In this document: one piece after another, positions 57,601 to 64,000 of the stretch | Layout of the letters: every line of letters starts with the position of its first letter | How positions within the stretch are numbered: the stretch's first letter is position 1 | Assembly (NCBI GenBank): GCA_032173965.1 | Contig: CM063283.1 | Location: 15,604,501 to 15,668,500, forward strand | Length of the DNA: 64,000 bases | Reading direction: 5' to 3' | Origin: Sitta carolinensis | Lineage: Eukaryota; Chordata; Aves; Passeriformes; Sittidae | Program-made: the position numbers and the translations under genes | The notes under the pieces: generated by a model | Seen by the model: the letters and a program-made list of their open reading frames with translations, nothing else | Told to the model about the DNA's origin: nothing | The model's database searches: none

Positions 57601-58793
57601 TACAGGGAAACTACAACATCTTTTTGAGAGATGTTCGCCTAGACAATAATGGGGATTCCAGGTCCCAGAAGTCAGTGTCTCCTTACTTCTGTTCCTCTCT
57701 CAAATCAGACTTCAGCATGTTTTCCCTAATTATCCTAATTTGTGCCAACAGAAACTGTGAAATCAGTTTGTCTCGTACAGCATCCATCATCTTTCATGGG
57801 AAGCAAAAGCAAGTACCTTTAATCTTACAAGCCAAATCAATCCCCTTTGCTTCTGATCCACTGCAGAGATGTCAAACGAGCTGTGGCAGTTACAGAAAAT
57901 GGGCTTTTCATTATGTCCATCTGTTAGGCAAATCATGGTGTAGAAAGACCACATTTGGGATCTTTTTTTCCTTTCAGTGCTGCCAGTCAAATAAAACTAC
58001 AGGTCCCTAAAACACTTATGAATAACCATTAGTAGGAGAAGACTTTGAAAATGTTCCTTGTTTATACATTTGTTGAAGGGCCTAAATCCTGGTGGAACTT
58101 AGAAAATCCACCATTTTCATTGAGCTTTCAACTCAGCTTGGGCAAGGGCTCTATAGCACAGGATAATAAATAAATGTCATGCCACATGTACACACATTTT
58201 CTTCCAAGGCTGTTTTCAATTTCTCTTTTCAGACATGTTTTGTGCTGATGGTTCCCTTTGCTGGCTGAATTAGAACAACTTCAATATGTCTTTGAAAGCT
58301 TTCCCAAACAGAAAGCACACTCACGTCCTCAGCTCTGAGATGAGTAACAGTTTACAGCTTTGTACCTTAGGAGACATAAAGGAGAGTTAAAGGATTGGAA
58401 GACCTGCTGTGTACCTTTCCATATTGTGAATAGTCTACAGAAACAAGGGCTTTTGAAAGCAATGCCGAAGGGCCCTGGAGAGCCTGAATTTAGCAGCCTC
58501 AGCCTGATCTGTTATTTCTGCTACCACTTCCCATATCACAAACTAAATCCAGTGTTGCATTTGGGACTACTAAATGGATTTTACCAGCAGAGTTGGGCTC
58601 TCTTAAACAGAAGATAGTATAGCAGCTTAACATGTGGTGGAACTGCTCACCTCACCCACTATGTCCTTGCTGGTAGGACAGCTCTCGACACATTGCATGA
58701 CCTTCAAAAATTTCCCACACAGGCTGCTGCCGGCAGACACGTCCTCCAGCTGGGGTTTGGCCTTTGGTCTGTGGCAGAAAGCAGCTTAACAAA
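54601..58793. other. Long unrecognised intergenic stretch
   Basis: A palindrome-rich CTATAGAT patch lies at about 55690-55728. Frames of 152 codons (56280-56738 minus) and 147 codons (57567-58010 plus) have no recognisable domain. No CR1 or LTR is recognised in over 4 kb. Confidence 0.45.
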
Positions 58794-58895
58794 GAATCAT
58801 AGACTCATAGAATGGTTTGGTTTGGAAGGGACTTTTAAAGACCCTCTAATGCCAAGTCCCCATGAGTAGGGGTATCTTCAACCAGATCAGGTCTG
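58794..58895 (-). mobile_element. CR1 retrotransposon 3' tip
   Basis: A short minus-strand CR1 copy begins with the terminal repeat complement AATCATAGACTCATAGAATGG. It continues GTTTGGAAGGGACTTTTAAA and ends after about 100 bp (AACCAGATCAGG). It is strongly 5'-truncated. Confidence 0.9.
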
Positions 58896-59499
58896 CATGT
58901 TGCCTATCCCTTGTCTCAGCAGAATCTGAGACTTCTCAATATCTTACAGCAGATTAGTCCTACACACCCAATTCAAAGCCCTTGAAAATACTTCCCTGCC
59001 CTGGTCCATGTCAGAGAGAAGTGGAACTCACAGATGACGCAAGACCAAACAATAAGAGACATTGAGCGTACCAGTGATGCTGATGATTTTTGGATATATT
59101 TAGCATGAAGTGCAAGCAGAAAAAGCCATACTGATGCCTTGCAGACAGCTCATACTGCCAGGCATGGTGGCTACCCCAAAGTGGTAGGCTTGGCATTTCT
59201 TCTGTGTCTTAGGGGATTAGTTAATATCAATGGGGAAGGGAAGCTGTCATAAGAGGGAAGTTTATTTGTCATAATTTGGATTTGTCTTTTCATCTCAAGT
59301 GGTCTTCCCCTTAGAACAATAAACTGTCGTTGCTTTCCTCCCTTTTAAAAATTCTATCATAGCAATAAAGCACAACAGAGTGAATTTTATCAGACCATTA
59401 ATACATAGCACGGGTGGATGTCTTGGGATGGTTTATTATCCTATATAATTTTTGGGGGGGTTGTTCTGGTTTGTTTTGTCTTGTTTCCGGGGTGGCCCC
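58896..59499. other. No gene or repeat recognised
   Basis: This spacer between the CR1 tip and the GC-rich island holds nothing I can name. It ends in a G run near 59453-59460. Confidence 0.45.
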
Positions 59500-59587
59500 T
59501 TTCCCCCCATCTCCCACCCCCCATCCTCCGTGGCTCCAAGAGTATTGCGATGAGGGGGAGCCACAGCAGGGGTTCCGGAGAGAGTTA

Positions 59588-59597
59588 GGGGCGGGGC
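59588..59597 (+). promoter_or_regulatory. GC box (SP1-type)
   Basis: GGGGCGGGGC is an exact GC-box core inside the CpG-rich island. It lies about 560 bp before the TATA box. Confidence 0.5.
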
Positions 59598-60153
59598 AAG
59601 GGCAGCACCCTCTTTTTTCCGGGCGGGCTGTTCGACTGACTATGCGGCTGGTATCTCTGACATGGAATACAGCTACTTTCTGTGGGTTTTACCTATTAAT
59701 TTTTTTTGCTTCGGCACTGTGATTGGGCTTGCCGGCTTGCTTTTTCTGCTGCTCTGCTGTTGGGAAGCCCAGAGCCAATGCGTGCCACGCCAGCATCCCT
59801 GTTTCCTGCTGGGGGCTGCCCCCACCCCGCACAGCCCAGACCCAGGGACCAGCCAGCGCCGGTGAGAAATCCCGGGGAGCGTCTCCCCTGCCACGTTCGA
59901 GAGGCAGGGTGCTGCTGCCCAGCCCCTGCCGTACCTCTGTCACTACTCCGGATTTTTCTTTTTTGTTACGCTGTAACCTTTCACCCCCTGCCTGTCGGGA
60001 GATTCCAGCTACAGCGGTGGAATTTCTGCCGCCTCTTGCTTGCTGCCCGGGTGAGCCCACCCTGCCGTTCCAGGCTGCTGCTTGCTTGCGAGGCTCCTGC
60101 TGCAGCTCCTTTCGCCATCCCGAGCGGCAGCGGATCGGCTGTGCCTGGGAGTT

Positions 60154-60159
60154 TATAAA
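60154..60159 (+). promoter_or_regulatory. TATA box in the CpG-rich island
   Basis: TATAAA in the context GAGTTTATAAAGGAAGCC, followed by GC-rich sequence. A start site would be expected near 60185. It could serve a cellular gene, a non-coding RNA or an LTR. Confidence 0.45.
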
Positions 60160-60218
60160 GGAAGCCGCGTCTCCATTCCTGCTGCCGGCTGCGTCCGCCC
60201 CTGTCCGCTCGCGCCACA

Positions 60219-60232
60219 GCGCCCCCTGCAGC
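60219..60232 (-). promoter_or_regulatory. CTCF-like binding core
   Basis: The minus strand reads GCTGCAGGGGGCGC followed by TGTGG. The core GCAGGGGGCGCT agrees with the published CTCF motif at every core position, with mismatches only in the upstream CCA part. It lies 60-75 bp downstream of the TATA box. Confidence 0.5.
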
Positions 60233-60330
60233 GGCGGGGTGATCATCACACCCACCCTGCCTGGCAGGAATGCTTGCAGCCAGGAGAAGGGAGTTACTGG
60301 GTTTCTTTGGAGGGGACGGAGGGGAGTAAG

Positions 60331-61139
60331 GTTCCACGATTTCAATATCTAGCATTTATTCAATTTTTTTTTTTCTGTGCCTTGCAGGCACTTTTTTTTT
60401 TTTTTTCCTAAATACATGGGATTTTTTTCACTTTCACCCACTGGTATTTATTTCTCTCATTGGCAAAAAGGGATTACTGGAGCCCTTCTCTTTAGAGGTA
60501 ACACTCATTTCAGAGCGTTTTCTCCTAAATTTGTCTCCAAACTGAGACAGTAGGTGAAGGCAGAGGCCACAATGCAGTACACCCTCTTCGGCATAACAGA
60601 TTAAAAGCCCCTAAAGAGACTCTTTTACATGATCTATGTTCATTAGGTAGCATCAAAAGCAACAGCAAATGTTGGAAAAATGCAGGAAATGGGAGCTGCC
60701 ATTTCAAAGTCACAGAGACAATATTCATATTGCATGCCAAATGTTTTCCTACATATTGGCCCAACTTAATTAAAAAAAAAAAAAAAAAAAAAGGAGAAAA
60801 TGGGAATGATCACCTAGCAGAAACAGAATGCACAAAAAATTAAAAATAATTTTCTTTCTCCCTCCACAGATCTTCTGGTGCTCTGGTGGCCCTGCTTAGC
60901 TCTTTCCCACTTGCTGGATTATGTGTTAGAAAGCACAAAGAAAAATCGATCTTGTGGATTAAAAAGCACTGGCCTCTGTCATAATGCAGAGCAATTTGAG
61001 GTACCTCAAAGTTTTGTGTGACCATTCTGGGGCTTCTTCAAGTTGTTTTAAACTCCATGTGATTAACTCCTTCACTTTGCCTCATGTCAGGCTGAGCACT
61101 CAAGAGATCCTACAAATACTGGCTCCATTTCACCTTCTT

Positions 61140-61189
<50 letters not shown>

Positions 61190-64000
61190 CAAACCATAGC
61201 AGGGTGGTTTGGTAATTATCTTCAGATGTATCCTTTTTTTCAGCATTGCCTACTTTAGAGCTTCTTATAGCTATTTTCATGGCATCTGGTACTGATCTCT
61301 AACAGAGACATGACAAATTTGCTGGAGCACAGCATTCATGTGGGGTGGTTTGGAATTAGTGATCTTCTACTCAATTGTCCTTTGGTACTGATCCTGTTCC
61401 TGAAAACACCCAAGCTTACCAAGCTCTGAAAGTTTCACCAGGAAAGGAAGGAATAAAAAAAGAATTGGGGGGGGGGAGCAATTCTTGCTTGGTGGGCTTA
61501 GGATAGCTGGGAACCACCTCTACTTGCTTGTGGGCATGACCTTCAGGACAACCACAAATATCCCACTTGTAGAAACCATCACCTTTAAAATGACTGATAG
61601 TTACAATTTTTCCACACTCCATCTTCACTTCTCTTTTTCACTCAGATTTTAGACACCAGACACACCTATATAAGCAATATAAACATTTTCAGGCATTCCT
61701 TAGTTTGGGAAAATAGAAACCAGGGGAAAATTTATGCATTAATAGTATATACAGTCTCTACATTTGTAGCTGACCTGTGGAGGTCCATGGTTACAAGTAG
61801 GTACTTCAAGACTATGTAACTTTTAGGTAGAGGAATAAAACAATATACTCTCAGTTTGCTAATGTTAGTGTATGAAAACGGTAAGATGACTTGCACTCTG
61901 GAATTGCCTCTTTGTCTCTATGAACAGTGGAGATTTCTGTGAGTACTTCAGATTGTAAACTATCCTCTACACACTGAAAATTCAGTGTCACTAATGTTAC
62001 CTTCAGTCCCTGCCCAAGCTCTTCCTGAGATGCACTGCAATTCAAAAAGAAGGTCAAGTAACAAGAAAACATCATGCATAAGAGCCCCCTTTGTAAAGTA
62101 AGGCTGATAATGCTTTCTTTCTTCACTCCCCTGTCTCCCATATCTAGACATGCTAGAGATTCTCTTTTTCTTCTCAGGATGTAGTTCTTTACACACCATG
62201 GCCTCAACCCTCATTCAGGTAACCCACTGTTTTTCTAAGACCACTCCTTTGTTCAATCAGTAATGGTGGAAGACATGACTTATAATTCCTATTGACTCTT
62301 GGCCTGACTTTATTCATATTCAAATCACAAAGGTGGTTAGAGCTAACAGTGACTGGAAACTGAGTTTAGTGTTTTTCAAGCTCAGAATGTTCAGTGAGGA
62401 GCATTTAGGAACATGCTTAACTGTTCATGTTAAGGAGGATGTGATATTGTTATCAAAAAGTCGTTAACACCAGTGTAGTATTGAGGAGCGGGCATTCTTT
62501 ATTTGGCCAGATACAAAAGAGGATAGCTCCTCCAAAAAGCTGTGCATGCTCAGTACAGGAAAGTTTCTGTTTATTACTGTATTTTTCATACATAATCATT
62601 GATTGTCCCAGACTAATCATACATATGATAATCATTTCCCCAAAATCATTAACTTATTTCCCCTTCCCTTTATGCATGTATTCTGTCCTGGGGGTCTTGC
62701 TGGTAGTCCCTGGTGGTCATGGACCCCAGTATTCCAGGTGACCTGGCTGAATTGGCAGGACACTGAGGCTGGTGAACTTCCAGTTCTCCTTCTTACACAA
62801 TGGACATTGTGTGGTTTCCACAAGCCAGTAGTTTTGGAGAACAAGCATTGTGTTAGCTCATGAGGTATAGGCCATCTGGTAAAAATCTCAAAATTGGAAA
62901 GAAGTGGAACAGTTTGGGACATTCTCACGTCTTCATAAAGGGATGCTGATAGCACAGCACTACACAATGGTTTTATTGAAATATGACAGCAATGCCATAG
63001 ATCAATACTCTCCTTTTGAAGAACATTGGAAAGAACATGTAAGTGAGGAAAAAACTTCTGTGGAAGGATTTTGCTGAATACCTTTGCTGCCCACCTGTGT
63101 TAAAAGACACATATCTCTTCAGTCCTGAGAGAGTGGTGCATTTCTTGAGCATGAAATATTGTGCCAATTAGAAGGAAAGTCAAGTCAGAGTCACAAAAGA
63201 GAAGGCTGGAGGGATGAGGAGAGGTGATCAAGGTCTTTGTTTTGCTTCAAGGAAGGATTTTCAGCACACAAAGGAGTTTTTCCTAAGCCATTTCTGACAG
63301 TTGTTTGTTTTATCTGTTTTTAAAGACTACATTTGGTTCCAAAGGGACAGCCTCCCAGGCAATCAATGCTAGTGCTTAACTGGATTTACTGTTAGAAAAT
63401 TACCTCTCAAGCTTAACAGAGCTCTCCCAGGGCTCCATTTAAGACCATGACTTCATGCCTTGTTCCTTGGTGATATGGAGAAGAGCCTATTTCCTTTGCA
63501 TTTATGGTCCATTTTATATAGTCAGACTGCTGAAGGCAACCCTGGATGATGCCCTCTTGCTGCATATTTGTTTTTCACTCTGTTGATCTACCTCAGCTAT
63601 TGTGAGGAGCTCCCATACATTCCTGTGGAGCTTATGCTCACTTACAGAATGGTTAAACTCAGTTCTTTCACTGTCTTACTCCCGGCCAGCCTACAACAGC
63701 CTATAACAGCTATCCCCTCAGTGGCCCCCGTGGGTTTTGTGATTCCTAATCCTTGAAAATTTATTCTCACTTCTGAACTGATGCCCCATAAAAACTCCTT
63801 GCCAGCTGCAAACACCACATGAACAGAAGATCAAGCTTTATAATTTCCTTTGTGCTTCCTGCCCAACACTTCTGCCCATGAACCCATGCTGTTGCTCTGG
63901 CTCTTAGCAACATCCACTGAGGACCTGAATGGCCCAATGAGTTTTATGTCTTCATCCATGTAAGATATTTGTATCTTACAAAAGTCTGAGTTATCTTCCA
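60331..64000. other. No gene or repeat recognised; homopolymer runs
   Basis: T runs occur at about 60366-60376 and 60390-60406, a 21-base A run at 60772-60792 and a 42-base T run at 61144-61185. A G run lies near 61468-61476. Frames up to 118 codons (61851-62207 minus) have no domain. No CR1 or LTR is recognised. Confidence 0.45.
61144..61185. repeat. Uninterrupted 42-base T run
   Basis: Forty-two consecutive T are followed by AATACAAACC. It may be the tail of a minus-strand retrotransposed RNA whose body would lie to the right, but no body or target duplication is recognised. Its length could vary or be an assembly estimate. Confidence 0.9.

Larger units (their letters stand above)
59500..60330 (+). 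promoter_or_regulatory. CpG-rich island, candidate promoter
   Basis: GC and CpG content rise sharply from about 59560 to 60320, unlike the rest of the window. A GC box (GGGGCGGGGC, 59588-59597), a TATA box (TATAAA, 60154-60159) and splice-donor-like strings (GTGAGA near 59863, GTGAGC near 60050, GTAAGG near 60328) are all in plus orientation. This would fit a first exon reading to the right. Frames of 209 and 150 codons (plus) and 218 codons (minus) cover it, but have no domain and are expected where stops are rare. The alternative is a GC-rich LTR: TGTTCTGGTTTG at 59462 could be its start, but no matching end or duplication was found. Confidence 0.5.

Noticed and set aside
56280..58010. 152-codon minus and 147-codon plus frames
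   Set aside because: No domain, no repeat or exon context, and lengths attainable by chance in a 64-kb window.
59689..60345. Frames of 218 codons (minus) and 209 and 150 codons (plus) as genes
   Set aside because: All overlap in one GC-rich, CpG-rich stretch, on both strands, with no domain. Low stop density explains them.

Overview
This window looks like intergenic DNA from a bird, probably a songbird (passerine). The evidence is the repeat content. There are at least twelve CR1 non-LTR retrotransposon copies, recognised by the avian CR1 3' region (consensus-like GGTTGGACTAGATGATCT... followed by ATTCTRTG-type terminal repeats). There are also about fifteen solo or partial LTRs of endogenous retroviruses, several bounded by TG...CA and exact 5- or 6-bp target-site duplications (TSDs). 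I found no convincing host protein-coding exon, rRNA, tRNA or CRISPR array. Open reading frames are short, and the longest ones lie inside LTRs or a GC-rich island, where stop codons are rare.

Layout. 0-9 kb: an LTR interrupted by CR1 sequence (1439-2083), a solo LTR with 6-bp TSD (3113-3519), CR1 ends at 4.5 and 5.8 kb, and a CR1 split by a solo LTR with 5-bp TSD (7.4-8.2 kb). 9-20 kb: mostly unrecognised sequence, with an LTR (14.46-15.03 kb), a CR1 (15.8 kb) and an LTR-like element (18.7-19.25 kb). 20-30 kb: the densest repeat cluster. Two near-identical 1.08-kb LTRs face each other as an inverted repeat (20.3-21.4 and 23.7-24.8 kb). A nest at 26.2-29.35 kb is four levels deep: CR1, LTR, inverted LTR of the same family, unrelated solo LTR. 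30-42 kb: simple repeats, a solo LTR with 5-bp TSD (31.4-32.1 kb), two CR1 copies keeping decayed ORF2 (36.1-37.1 and 37.6-38.6 kb), a CR1 3' end (39.9 kb) and an old LTR (about 40.6-41.2 kb). 42-55 kb: two LTRs of one family in opposite orientation (43.5 and 52.1 kb), the second preceded by a polypurine tract; a 707-bp LTR with 5-bp TSD; and a perfect 79-bp tandem duplication whose third, diverged copy lies inside a CR1 at 46.4 kb. 55-64 kb: mostly single-copy-looking sequence, with a CpG-rich island at about 59.5-60.33 kb carrying a GC box, a TATA box and a CTCF-like core.

No gene network can be drawn. The history is one of repeated retrotransposon insertion, several events being orderable by nesting. 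The most useful leads are the CpG island, the inverted LTR pair and the reading frames inside those LTRs, the dispersed 79-bp unit, and the unidentified interior next to the 52-kb LTR. Family assignments come from memory of avian repeat consensus sequences and from visible structure. No database search was run.
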